The translations under genes were made by a program, and so were the position numbers. Below the pieces are notes generated by a model. That model saw only the letters and a list, made by a program, of their open reading frames with translations. It was not told the DNA's origin and did no database searches. Of a DNA stretch of 40,608 nt, positions 1 through 13,232 are shown piece by piece. The number at the start of each line of letters is the position of its first letter. The first letter of the stretch is position 1. Source of the DNA: Priapulus caudatus (Eukaryota > Priapulida > Priapulimorpha > Priapulimorphida > Priapulidae); NCBI RefSeq assembly GCF_000485595.1, contig NW_014577405.1:120307-160914 (forward strand), given 5' to 3'.

Positions 1-762
1 ATAAAATCCACAAAGTTTAAAAATTTCATGCACTTGAAAAATATCACTGTGATACCTATTATTACTACTACGTACGATGGGAGCTTCCATCTTTAATCTG
101 AAGACACTTAAACGTACGCGCCATCTCGTGGCAACTTTCATAACGATCCCAACGAACATTCTTTTGAGAAGGTTCCTGATACCATCCCTGTGCATTCCAC
201 TGTTTCGGGGTGTATGTGAACACTCTAAGAAGAAGGATGTTTCAAAATTGATATCATTCTTACCAACTAGAACAGCTATACTTACTGGTCTGACTCACTG
301 CATGTTTTTATTAAAAATTTTAATAAGTTAAAAATGGTTTGACATGGCTAACTATAGAATACCTCTATTATCGCTGACACACTCGGTCCAGTTAGTCAAT
401 GTTTACCTCTCAGGCAGTATTCGATTACATCACTGCCACAACAAATCTACCAGCAACAAGCCATTTGTCTCTTTAGAAAAAGCGTTTGTAGTGATCGATA
501 ATCATAAGTAGTTACCTGTTTACTCGCCGATGAAACTTGTCCACACAGTCAAATTTGGTGTCGCTACGAACGTGAGTTGTGATACGCATACTTATTGGCC
601 AAAGCACCCATATTACACGGCATTGCTGACCAATGAGAAGTCGCGAAACAACACTAGCTATGGACGCAATGCAGGCCGATCGACAGCCGTAAGAAATTCA
701 ATTCGCGGTCAGAAAAATATAAATAAAGTGCGTTTTTCGTCATTCATTTCGTCATATTTTTC

Positions 763-1600
763 TTGGTTGTCCACCGGACAATGTCTCAGACTGGTTAGGT
801 TGTAACTTGTTCGGCGCAAATTTTGTTTATCTCGGACAACCGGACAACGCTTATTTCGAGCACTGGGGTTAGGGTTAGGGTTCTAGCTCATCTAAACTCT
901 CAAATCGTGAATTTATTTACCAAGGCGTTATTTCGAAATCTGGCGCCACCCGCCGCCATCTTTGTCTCGTTAAGTATGAAAGCGAATGGACTGCTGTACC
1001 TCCAGCCTCGAGACATGAAGATACGGCTGCCGTACCCGTAGCCACAGCCTTTTTGTTTTACTTGTCCAAAATTTACTTGCAATCTAGAGCTGTTAAGGTA
1101 CTTTTTAGTTCAGTGCATATCATATATTACAGTATCTACATGGAAAATCGTAATGAAATTCACACAGTTTATTTTTAGTGCCGATTGCAGCTTTTCTCTC
1201 AATTCCAGTAAAGAGTTTTGCTGTCGCTGTCTCATACCAGTGGTTCCCAACTTCCCATCCCCCTACATATTCAGTAATGAACATGCCCCACGCGACTGAA
1301 ACAATTGGTGCACTCCCCCCCTCCCCCCCGTACTTCAATGTCGCCCAAGCCAGAACTTGAGAAGGCACGTGCGCAGCCACGATGTGCACAGCCACAGACA
1401 CGGGTGTCACGGGCTGCTTTTTTTTGTGGCGACTTTCGAAAATATAACGTGAAAAATGTCGTGCGATAGCGCCCTGGCTCAAAGGATATGTTAGGAATTT
1501 TACACAACTGGAATTTTTTTAGTTGTCCGATCGGGCAACTAGCCAAGAGAATAACTTGTCCGACGTACACTTTCACTTGTTCCGGGCAATCGGACAACCA
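763..1600. repeat. Repeat-like segment with TTGTCC/GGACAA inverted motifs
   Basis: TTGGTTGTCC at 763-772 is immediately followed by GGACAA at 776-781. Further CGGACAA copies lie at 833-839 and 841-847, TTGTCCG copies at 1523-1529 and 1556-1562, and CGGACAACCA at 1591-1600. The outermost copies form an inverted pair (TGGTTGTCC / GGACAACCA). A near-perfect 20-bp palindrome lies at 1521-1540 with one mismatched pair. This suggests a degenerate foldback or MITE-type repeat, possibly composite; the exact ends and a target duplication were not found. Confidence 0.4.
866..882 (+). repeat. Interstitial TTAGGG telomere-type tract
   Basis: Just under three copies of the metazoan telomere unit TTAGGG in a row, inside ordinary sequence and flanked by non-telomeric DNA. 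It is far too short to be a chromosome end and is best read as an interstitial telomere-like microsatellite. Confidence 0.7.
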
Positions 1601-2184
1601 TTAGTGTCGAGGGCTGAATCTCACCACTGCACACATTGCATCCATCATAAAATGTTTGCCATTAATTATCAGCTTCTTAAATACCCTTTATCGTCTTTTA
1701 TCTTGTAAAAATATCACGACATACACGAAATGTTCAAAACTCTTCACAATAGAAATTTATATAAACTTTTTTATGTGTTGTCTCTTGTGCTTGTGCTGTG
1801 TTCCCACCATCTAATGAAATCACCACTGCAACATTGCAATTCCTTTTCTAGCAAGGATTTTGGACCTTAAGTTTGATCGAATATAAGACCATCGTGATAT
1901 TTTGAGAACATAAAGGGTAATCAAAAGAGTATTTAAGAACCTGATAATACATGGCAAGTGTTTTATGATGTAGGTCAGATGTTAATGAAGTGAGATGTGT
2001 TGATATTCAATGTTAAGAATTTCAATATTACAGGGTTGTTTTCACGATTATTGCTTTAAACCCTTCAAAAGTATTATCTAGGTAAAGGAAGAGATCTAAA
2101 TGATGGGCATAATAATTGACCTTCTAGGTTCAACTTTAAAATGGTAATATATTGTAAATGAGTAATGTAACATATTAGTTTCAG

Positions 2185-5100
2185 GATGAATCGACTGGAA
2201 AATCATCGAAAAAGTGGAAAACCATGTTAAGAGAGAAAGTCAGAAAGAAGCCTGTGACACCAAAAAAATCGAGTCCAGCAAAAGTTGATTCAGTGGGCAG
2301 TGGACAAGTTCAACTCAGCTATAAAGTAATTTTTCTCATTAGTCATTTTGGTAAAAGCAGCATTGTTAAGCATAGGGTGTGATTCTGTTGGGTTGTCTGT
2401 CAGCACTCCAACTAAAAAATGTTGATGCCATGTTAGCTATGAACCAGCTTAAATTAGAAATTAATTAGTATTTGTCCCATAAAGTCAGTGATTTTGCTAT
2501 ATCTCCCCTATGGATCAACCTAGAGTTGCTTAATTAGTTTCTAGTCTATTATGTCTATGCCAGGAATATCAAATATGCTGCCCTGATTATTAGTTTGTTG
2601 GTGTGTATCCTAGATAGTGGTGGTAATTGGTAATATGGGTATTTTAGACATTTGTTTGAAAATATATCAGTGTCTGGTTCTTCAAAAAAAAAATATCTAG
2701 GTGAAATGTATAAACCTTAATGGTATGACCATCCCTAGTATGTCATCAAATGGTTTGTAATTTGTGTTACTATTTAGTTGGTCACTTCATGTTTCAGACT
2801 ATCACTCCTGGTATGCTGATACTGGGATGTATCAAAGAGGTACATGACTTCGAGCTTATAGTGTCACTGCCAGGTGGCATTGCTGGAGTAGTTGACATTG
2901 GCAACATATCAGATGCTTATACACATCTTCTTCAAAACCTAACAAAGGGATGCAGTGCAGAAGTGGAAGTAAGCATTCTTGTCTTTATAATAATGAAATT
3001 GTTTTATTATTTAATATATTATATATATATAATATAGATATAGAATAATTTAGCACAATTAGTTCGATTTGGGCATTTTGAATTCGAGTTATATTATGCT
3101 AATTTTGAGTTTTAACTAGGAATGCTTAGTTACACTGCTTAGTAGTGAGCTCATAGATTTTGGTTACCAAGTAAACACTTTTCACAGTGTAATAACATTT
3201 TCAGCAGCTCGGTTACCTAGAAAAACGAGCATGCATTTAAGTTTACTTAGAATTTTAACCTGTCCGGTGGATGTTATGTAAGTTTGTGATGTATATGGTT
3301 TGTACATACAAAATTTGGCATATTGGCAAAATCTGTCATGCTTAACAACTAAGCTGTTTTTCTAGCCATTCATGATCACATTGTGTTCGTCGTCAATGCA
3401 AGTTTTGTCTTTTAGGATTTGCGGAGCATGTACCACCTCTTTCGTGTCGGCCAACTTCTACGCTGCAAAATCATTGAGGTTGTCGAAATGGAGCAGGGAA
3501 AGAAGAAAGTCATACTCACTATCAGTCCACAGGTTGTCAACGAGTATGTTGGCATTAGTGGGCTTAGGAATAGGATGGTGTGTAATATTTTTGGCCTTTG
3601 CTGTTTTTAAATTTGTTGTTGTTTGCTTTATGATATCGTGTATACCGAATGAAACAGAACCTAATATCAATAGGTATAACAAGATATGCTACTATTGGTG
3701 TATAGCTAGTCCTTTACAAAATATTTATTAAGAGAACTTGTAGTTAGAAATATAAATATCAAATTATTAGAGTCCATTAGTTGCGGGATAAGGGCTGCTG
3801 TTTGAAAATGTTTCTGTAGCCATTGATATGTTATAATTTATCAACATTGATATAAAATCGTATTTTGGAAACTGAATACATTTTTTATGCACAGACACTT
3901 TCTGCCAGTGTTGTGAGTGTGGAAGACCATGGTTATGTAATGGATATCGGTGTAAAAGGCATCCAAGCATTCCTAAACAGCAATGATGCTAGCAAGTTTA
4001 TTGAAGAATACAACTCTGGTATGTATTTTCCCTGTATGAGATAAGACCCATATTAATTTCATCCTTTCATGAGCTGAAAATAATTATTTTAAGTTTTCTT
4101 GATGCATGATGGCACAACATTAAAACTGCATAGCCATATGTGATCACTCAGCAGTTTTGTATGTGATTTTCACGATTTGTTGACCGCTATTTTTTTAAAG
4201 ATGTTGCAGATTAACTTCTGGTTACAACAGTAATGTGAACAAATGCATAGTGACTGCACATTAAAGAAAAAGATTTAAATTCTCAGCATCCACCAGCTCA
4301 CATATTCATGCCACCTGCAAACATGTGAAGCCAGCCTAATTAAGGGAGCCACGTGACCTCGTCTCATTACTTATACTGGCTGCAGGCCCTTCAGTTGGGT
4401 GACAGCCACTGCATCATGTCCTTTAACTCAACAGGGTGATGGAACTGGTAGAGAAATAATAGTGATTGCATATCATATTGTTCGGCCAACTCTTTCGAAG
4501 CTAGCTGCCTGCATGACGAATGAGTCCTGTGTGGCATAACAGGTCATAGGCTATAATACCAGTTAGCTGCTTCAAAATATATCTCAATCTCTGCTTGCTC
4601 AGCTTATATGCCAGAAGGGATCTTCATAGACTTAATAGTATGAACATTAAACAAGCTATTACACGTAATGTGAGCTGATGGAGCCTTGTGTGAATTAATT
4701 CCAGACAAAATTTCAAGTACTGTTTTGCATTATCATGAAATGTGTTAACATGTATTTGGTGGAGTAATATCTGTAGGTTGGGCGTAGAAAATGTGGGTAT
4801 GCTCTGATGGTGTACGTCATCACATGGGGGTGTTGTGTGGTTGCAGGTGAGAGCCTAGCTGTTGGGCAGCACGTTACCTGTGCTCTTTGTATCAATGATT
4901 CTAACAAGTCCACAGCGCCATTGCGTAGTGTCAACCTGACTGCCGATCCTGCTGCTGTCTGCAAGGCCATGGTAGGAGACTATTAATGTGTTCATAATTG
5001 TTACATATAAGAGAAACAAGAGATTTCCAAAATCCAGAGCTTCACAGGGTAAGGGCAAGGCAGTTTTTTGCAATTGTCAATTCTCATACCTGAGTATTGC

Positions 5101-8100
5101 AAGTTACAATGCTTGCAATTTAATGCTGTATGAGCTAGTATATATATAGTTCTCTTGTTAGGTGTACTCTTAATATAATATCATAAGTAGTTATAACATC
5201 ACTAGTCCAAAATATCACAACTTTTGAAGTGAAGTGTCAAGTAGAAGTTATGACATTTTATACCTATGGTAATCATTACTATTTATTATGTTTCTAACAA
5301 TAGGACCCTAGCTGTCAAATTAGTTGAAATTTGCTATCTGTGTGAGCCAGGAGTGCATAATTAGTGTATTAATGTGCTACTATTCACCTGATATGTTTTA
5401 GTTGAACAAGTCTGGAAATGCAAATGTAAAACTTCATGCCATTGTTCCCGGAATGGTTACAGAGACTACAGTTCAAAAGGTATGAACAATTTGTTGTAGT
5501 AAGCACCAATATAGAGAACCAGAGAGTTTTAAGTAAGCATAAACCTACGAGCCTGTATTTGGGTATTGTATATAATGCAATTTTGACATAAATATAAATT
5601 TTTACAACAACAACAATGTAATAATAATATAAAAATGATGCATAGCTTTCCTCATTAAAGCTTACTCGTGAATGTCTTGATCAATTCAATGAACAGTTGG
5701 GTTACTGTATGTGCATAGGTGATGGAAACAGGTGTGATCGTGAAGTTTCTAACATACACTGGATTCGTTCATCACACTCAGCTGAAAGGGGTTTATGAAT
5801 CACCGTCCAAGTACAGGGAGGAACAGAAGGTACGAGCAAAAGAAAAACAAATGCTACCCATTCATTTCCATTTGGCCCGTCACTGAGTTCATCATCTATA
5901 GCACATTAGGATTGATCAGGGGAAGTGGTTGAGATGGTGTTACATCCTGAGAAGTAGTATGCAGCCTGCCGGACATGGCAGCCAGTATTAAACTACCTAT
6001 GACTGTATTAACAGAACATCAGGAGCGTATGCAGTGGAAGAAATATGGTTCGTGATATGGGTATAGTATGTAGATGTACCTAGAAGTATATGAATATGCT
6101 CTGTTATTCGTTGGTTAATTTATGTGTGTCTGAGTAGTGCTAGCCTTCAGTTATCAGAAAGGTGCAAACCTGCCCATCCCCTCACCCAACCATTCGATAT
6201 AATTCTAAAGGGAATCACTTTCTGAGCTGTTAACTCTCACATGGTGCTAATCACTCCCATTCAGTGTTTCTATTGTCAAGCTTGGGCCCGGCTTTGTGGT
6301 GGACTCAGTCTCTGTACTAGACTAATGTCTACTCTATCTATACTGTCTGTGCTGCTACTAAATGAAATTCTAAGCTTCTAGCCAAACGTCTAAAGCCACT
6401 GACTTCAGACACATTCCTTTTTACTTGTTCATATTGATGAACACTGTTATTATCAGGCATGTCATGGAGCCCATTGATATTGAGCATTTCATTCAACCTC
6501 TAACTTAGCTCAGTGTGTATGAATTTTCTCTTGAGCCTAATTATAACTGAACTCTCCTGCCAGGTTTATGCCTTTATCAATGCCTAAACTGTGCTGATAC
6601 ATTTTCGTTAATGCTCTATTAGATCTGAATTGTACTTCAGATTTTCATTTACGTCATGTGATTTACGCAGGTGAAAGCGTGCGTGCTTCATGTACATCCG
6701 ACATCTAAGGAAATCGGACTCACCTTCAGTCTGCCGGCCACGAATCCACTGCAGACGATGTCCCCAGCGACCATGTTTCCGGGGCTGGCTGTGGGTGACA
6801 AGTTCAGTGAGGCATGCGTCGTGCGTGTCGACAAGGGTCGCGGCGTCTACTTACAGCTTAACGAGAAGACTTATGGCTTTGCTAGCGTGAGTGACTTCAC
6901 TGACTCGGTGTAATTTCTAGCTGTTCAATCTGTAGGACCTGGCCTGACACGCAAGAGCAAATGCTCCGCGAATTAGTTATTAGCCATGCATTCGAATGCT
7001 TCTGTGTTATCTGTAACACGTTTTACAGGTTATCTCTAAATCATGTTTAATGTTGAATTGCTTCACATAGTCTTTATATCACATAGTATGTATTTGAATC
7101 CTGTGTTATCTGTTGCATGTTTTATAGAACATTTGTCAGTTATGTCGTGTTGGCATAGGCTTGCTGACTGGCTCTTATTTGTTAACATTTGTTGTAGCTG
7201 TCGAATCTGACTGACAAGGCGGGCATCACTGGCATTCCAGATGGATTCTCCATGGGCAGCAGCCACAAGTGTCGCATTATTGACTTTGATCCTATGGACA
7301 AAGTGGTTGTTGTGGCATTGAAAAAGTCTGTGTTTGAGCAGCAGTTTCTTAGATACCATGATATTGCAGTTGGATCTGTGGTGAAGGTGAGTCTTGCTCT
7401 TCCTAAGCCAACGCCGTTATAGTAGGATTGCCAATTACCATGAATCAATATTGTTATATTTCTCACTATGAATGTTATCGAATTGTTATTGGCCTGATTC
7501 CTTTACTAGAGGTCATGGCACTTACTAACGTGGTACCCTAACGTCTATTCATATGTCTTCCTGAACATATTAAATGCACTAACCTGTGAATATTTATTCC
7601 TCAGTGCATTGTAAGGGGCTTTCATCAGGCAGGCATGTCTGTTAAGCTGAGCGACAGAATCTTTGGCTTTGTACCGAATCTGCACTCGGCAGATGTTGCT
7701 CTCACCAACCCTGCAAGAAAATACAAAAAAGGAAACAAGCTAACATGCAGAGTGAGTTGGCCTCGTTATATTTGATGTCTTTTGTGGTATCAGCAGATAT
7801 GCCTGTGCATGTGTGAGTGGCAATGTACGTTGGTCCATAAACATATATTTCTCATCATAAAAGCTTGCCAGTGTATAGTTAGTTATCGAATATAATTATA
7901 CCTGATAAAGTAAGCTAATCAAGTAAGATGATGCTTTTCAGGTGCTCATGTGTGACACAGAAAAAAGTCGTCTGTTGCTTAGCAACAAACAATCCATTGT
8001 GACGACGAAACTGCCCGTACTCTGTAACTATGAGGATGCACAGCCGGAGATGCTGGTAGAAGGGGTGATTGTTCAGATCAGCACTAACTATGTGCTTGTG

Positions 8101-8575
8101 CTGTTCTGTAATGATGTCAAGGTAAACAAGAGCACAGTAAATGATGAAGGTGAAAGTCACTGTGATGTTGAATCAGATAACACAAGAGCAACAACTTGCT
8201 GAGGAATGTATTGAGAATCATAGTGACTACTGTCATAATGAAGTTACTGTTTACGATATGGGTAGGGATTGAGGGTGCATTAATATTTCAGGTGAAAGTG
8301 TTTCAAGCACTGGTTAACGAGCAGTCATGACAAGTGACACTAATCTGTGCTGATTCTCGTGCTATATGCTTATCATTCCTTAGGGGCTTATTCCCCGTAA
8401 AGAGCTCAGTGACGTAGACATCCGCTATCCGGAGAAAGTGTTCTCACTTGGTCAGGTGGTTAAGTGTAGAGTACTGAGCGCTGATGCCCAGCAGAAGCAA
8501 ATGACTCTATCCATGAAGAACATGACTGATGCTCACCAACAAATAGCACTACCGAAGGATTTTGAAATTGGAAAG
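2185..8575 (+). CDS. PDCD11: PDCD11 exons 2-13: basic tail and N-terminal S1 repeats
   Basis: Coding segments: 2185-2325, 2798-2968, 3416-3577, 3895-4018, 4847-4971, 5402-5479, 5719-5829, 6671-6886, 7198-7386, 7605-7751, 7942-8121, 8384-8575 (numbered 2-13 assuming one missing first exon). The first encodes a Lys/Ser-rich tail beginning [12 protein letters not shown]. The second opens S1 repeat 1 with [13 protein letters not shown], matching EGMRILGCVKEV in vertebrates. The next exons carry successive S1 units, with hallmarks such as [20 protein letters not shown] and the very conserved [15 protein letters not shown]1 units are OB-fold RNA-binding modules of roughly 70 residues. Most junctions here are phase 0; only the 4018/4847 junction splits a codon. 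The introns 4019-4846 and 5830-6670 each exceed 800 bp and show nothing recognisable. Confidence 0.93.
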
Positions 8576-11500
8576 GTGATACTATATCAGAACAGTTATT
8601 GTCCATAGATGAGACAAAATTTGTTTGCCTGGAAATACTTTCTATGTCACTTGCCGTAATATTACTGCTATGCCTATGCTATTAAAGGCTCATATATATA
8701 ATAGATATGGTAGTAAGTATTGGCAATGGTGTTGTAGTTATCCACGGCTTTCATTATATCATGATTAATTCAAGGATAGTATCCACACACCTTGTCTTCA
8801 ACGTTTAGCTTCAAATCTAGTTCAATGCAGCAACTGTGTAAGATGGATTCCGTGGCAGTGCTTGCTTGTGTATGAAGCCTCTGCTTGTGGTATAAGTGAG
8901 TTTATAAGAGTATTTTGTGAAATAATTGCGATTTGGTCATTGGTTTGTAGCTGGTCAATGTTAAAGTGGAATCGAAGTCGGATACTGGGCTAAATGTCAA
9001 GCTGCTTCCATCTGGATTGCCAGCGTTCCTACCTCTAAACCATCTATCTGATCATCTTGAGAACTGTCAACCTCTTCACACGATGTACTGGCCTGGAGAC
9101 ACTGTCCATGACTGTGTCTACATAGACAGTTCTGGAGCAATTGTATCTTTTCATACAAATGCCATAGTTTAACAAGGCATAATACATATGCCGCATCAAT
9201 GAAAGACATTCTACAGTAATGTGTTGCAGATAATGCTATAATTTATGTTATTCTATCAGTATATTCGATTCGTATCATTTTTGACACCTGCATACCTGTT
9301 TAGTATTAATTACTGTAATGGTTTGTTTGGTTTCTGCTGTGAAAAACAATGAAGTAGCAACTTGTTTTTGTGCAACTGTTTCACGTGCAACTGTTGTCCT
9401 TAGCTGTATGCTAGATTGTAAGCAGGAAGAAGTCTTACACGCAAGCAAAGCAGTCTGGTTTGCTTGTGAGCAGCTTCAGTGATATTAAGGTTTGTTGTCA
9501 TTTATTAGCTAACTTGTAAGTGTGTAAATGTCATGCCTTGAGAGATTAATTATGAAGAAAAGTGATTAATAATAAGTAAAATGCAAGGCAGTAGTGTAAC
9601 ATAGCCAGCCTTCATTAACGTGTGATGTTGTGATATCACTTCTTTCAGCAGTTGTAAATTATAGCTTGAAAATAGCAACATAATCGAAATATGGCAAGCT
9701 GCTGCTGTCATCCCGCCAAATATCTGGTTTGGCATACATAGGTCTGTCAAAAGGAAGATAGATTTGAAAGCATCGACACGAAAAAACAGTCGTAGCAGAT
9801 TGATGTACAAAAATATGTTATGTTTTTAATGTAGCCGGACATGCTAGTTGTTGGCTGCCTAAAGAAAGTCATGGACTATGGAGTATTTGTAGAGCTACCA
9901 GGTTCAGTAACAGGCCTAGTGCCCACCAGGGTAAATTCTATTAGAGATAAGCGATTGTTATACATGTGCTGTCCTCCTTTAAATTTGTAATTTTTGTAAA
10001 AAAAAAAAATGTAAATTCTGGTTACCAAGAATTGATTTGGGTACAGTGATCCCAGCTTTTCATTAGATATATACATTAATTAATAGGAGACATTAAATTT
10101 GATTTTGAATCAATTAGTAGCTGTGTCCACACTCAATTTATTTTATTTTATTTTTAAGTGATGGTCTATTGACATTATTTTGGCAGCTTATGGCTGATAA
10201 ACATGTCACGAGTCCGGCACTAGTATACAGACTAGGGCAGTCCCTCATCGCTAAGGTTACAGAGGTCAATCAAGAGAAGAAGCGATTTCTGCTGAATTTA
10301 AAGTTAAAGGAAGTTCACGACGACAGCACAGCGCCATCTATCAACTTGCTTGAGGATTATCTGCATGAACATGATGCATTGGTAGCTAGTGGTGAAAAGA
10401 AGGGCGATGGTACGTAAACACTAGGTAGATGGCACTAACAGTATATAAGAAGAACACTACAGGCAGAGGCCTTCCATGGCGAAGACCACCCAGTTGGAAT
10501 AGCCCTCATGGCTATGCTAAATTTGCGACAACAGCCATTTTAGAGGGAAAGAAAAACGCTGTTGTACCAACTGAATTACACATCGTAGCAGTCTATTTAG
10601 CTCTTGACTGCTCAAATTCGTCAAGGTAATTGCCAGACTTGCATCTCTTTAGAATTCCCAGTTCTCATAAAATGGACCATAATAAAAATGGTGTTTGTTT
10701 GCCCTCACCCGACCGATCGACCCGCGAAAAAGGGGCCGACTCAAATTTTTGTTATTGATCTTTCTCATTTTTTTTTTTTTACAAATTTTATCACTGTATA
10801 TTATATAAATCTGTAGGCAATACATTATATGTACCAAGCAAAACAAACATTCAACGTAAAAGGTATCTCCACACAAGCACACCCGAGCATGTAGACACCA
10901 TGCTTAATTTGTAAAAAAAAAAAATTTAAAAAGCCTACCTACCTACCCAAACTTTTCAGCTTGGGTCGGGTGAGGTCAAACAAATATTTTTTTAATTGTG
11001 CCATTATCAAAATAGAAACGTTGAGGTGTTCGTTGAAAGTGAATCTAGTGGTTTGTGGTTATGAGTCTGTTTGAAAAATTGGCCTGAGTCTGTGCTGGAA
11101 GGTCTCTGGTATAATAGGTATAATGCTAATGGTTCACTCAAGGCCAGTGGACTCTGCATATGAATATATATGGTATTAGTCATGCATTGTGGGACGTTTA
11201 TACATTAGCATCATACAGATAACCCATGCATGAATATCATTAAACTAGCTTTATAATATTGTATACGTATGTGCGAATTTGTAATGATTGAGGTTTGGTT
11301 GTCAGTGGTTCAGTCAGTTTTATTGTACATTGTATGTAGAGGTGTATAAAATGTGTAAAGTGACATAATTTGCTTGTATGTAATGTAAATATGTCTTTAA
11401 GATTTCACGCAAGCGATTGAGGTTTGTGTTGCTTGTTGCAGGCGTGCTGAAGCAGCTAGCCAAAGTGTCAGTTGGAGATGTAGTGGAGACTGTGGTGCAT

Positions 11501-13186
11501 GAAAAGACATCTCACGGAGTTCTCTGTGCACTTGATTCTGATGTTCGTGGATTTGCTACGAATGCGCACATTCCAGGTTTGTGTTGTTTATCAGGATTCA
11601 TTATGCTTCATGGAAGCTGCACAGTATTTCTTTGGTGTAGGATGGCAACAGCTTTTAGTTTAGTGTGTTTATTCTTAGTAACTAGGTAGGTAGGTAGCTA
11701 GCTAGCTAGGTAAGTAGATAGATATTTAAGTAATTAGGTAAGTAAGTAGCTAGGTAAGTAGATAGGTAGCTAGGTAGGTAAGGTAGCTAGATGAATTGAA
11801 TGTTGAATTTGGTATCCTAGTACGAGAAGATCAATGTTTCAATGGCGTTTCTGTTTTTAGGGGAACAAAGTTACAACGTGGGAGACCAAGTGGCAGCTCT
11901 TGTACTGCATATTGATCTTACAAGCAAATGCTTAGAACTTTCGCTTGATCAGGAGCTGGTTAAACATGTGAACAATTTCAGAGACACCAAGCACAGTAAG
12001 GTATGTCTGTTTGATGATTCCTAATCTTATCATGCACATTTGGTTATCATTCAAGAAAGAGTGCGTGTATGCATGTGTGCCTTATCTAATTTAATAGAAT
12101 TTGTTTGATTTTTACGCAGATAAAGCCAGATCAATTGCTGAGGAGTGAGGTGCTCCTAATCCATGATAACTTTACTCTCGTGGCCCTCAAAGGCCATGGT
12201 CTAGGTAGGTTAGCCTACCTGCCTGTCAAGAGACACCTAAATGACATGGGCAAGGTCTCTCCTCACCTGGTTGGTCAGGTGAATAATGTCGTCGTGAAAA
12301 GGTACGGGAAGCCCCAGCTACTGTAGAAATCATCACATAATAGAACTATAATAGGTTCTCAATGAAGCATTTTGTGTAGGTGCAAACACATGGTTGTCAG
12401 ATAATCAGTTAGCAATAATTATGCGCAAAAATATAATATTTGCATTTATCAGAATAACAATGGTTCGCGGAGGTTCGCATCGATTTCGCATTCTCACCTG
12501 TACTTGGAAGCGAAGGTACTCCACTTGCGGCCTCCGTTCTTCCGCGAACGCACGCTGTATGGGTGTGGCTGCGAGGGAAAGCTTACTCTCACGCCGTTGC
12601 TCTGTGTGTTCAGGCTGACCGGTGGCCGCGTCCTCGCCAGCCTGCAGCTCAGCGAGAAGATGGACGGCCGCGTGCAGACGATACGAGAGCAGGCAAGCGC
12701 TCGCGCGAGAGGCGACGACTTCTGGACGCCGACCGTCGCTGTCGGGAAGACGTACAACGCCGAGTAAGCAGACTGACATTGTAGCGAACAAGCTCGCGAT
12801 CGATTTCTCCGGGCGAGGTGGACGGAAGGATAGGCGTAGAAAATGTGAGACGCCCGCCAGGTGGCGCCTCTAGAGGCTTGCGCGTGCGTTAATTTGCGAC
12901 GAGTTAGTGTTTTCGGCAGTTTTGGTGCAGAAAGGAAGCGGTCGGCTGACGTTGATTGCTTGCGCGGCTGCGTTTCAGGATCGCGTCATTGCACGACCTT
13001 CACGCGTACGTGAAGATCGGATTCAGCGAAGGTCGCATCCACGCGTCGGAGGTCGTGGACGAGCTGGAGGACGGTGGCGCCCCCCTGCGGGGCCTAGAGA
13101 CAGGCTCTCTCGTCAAGGTGCGGGTCATCGGCAGCCATGAGGTCAAGACCCACGTGCACAGGTGAGTGGCGTGCAAGGCTGTTGTG

Positions 13187-13232
<46 letters not shown>

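Larger units (their letters stand above)
1..2184. other. Probable intron 1 or 5' flank of PDCD11; no exon seen
   Basis: No stretch here resembles the expected N-terminus of PDCD11, and the open frames are short and composition-like. Because the exon at 2185 starts in phase 0 without a methionine, the true first coding exon is either upstream of the window or too short to recognise here. The stretch contains TTGTCCG/CGGACAA motif repeats (about 763-1600) and a three-copy TTAGGG tract (866-882). Confidence 0.6.

Noticed and set aside
866-882. Telomere or chromosome end
   Set aside because: Under three TTAGGG units, with unique DNA and a conserved gene on the far side; an interstitial tract only.
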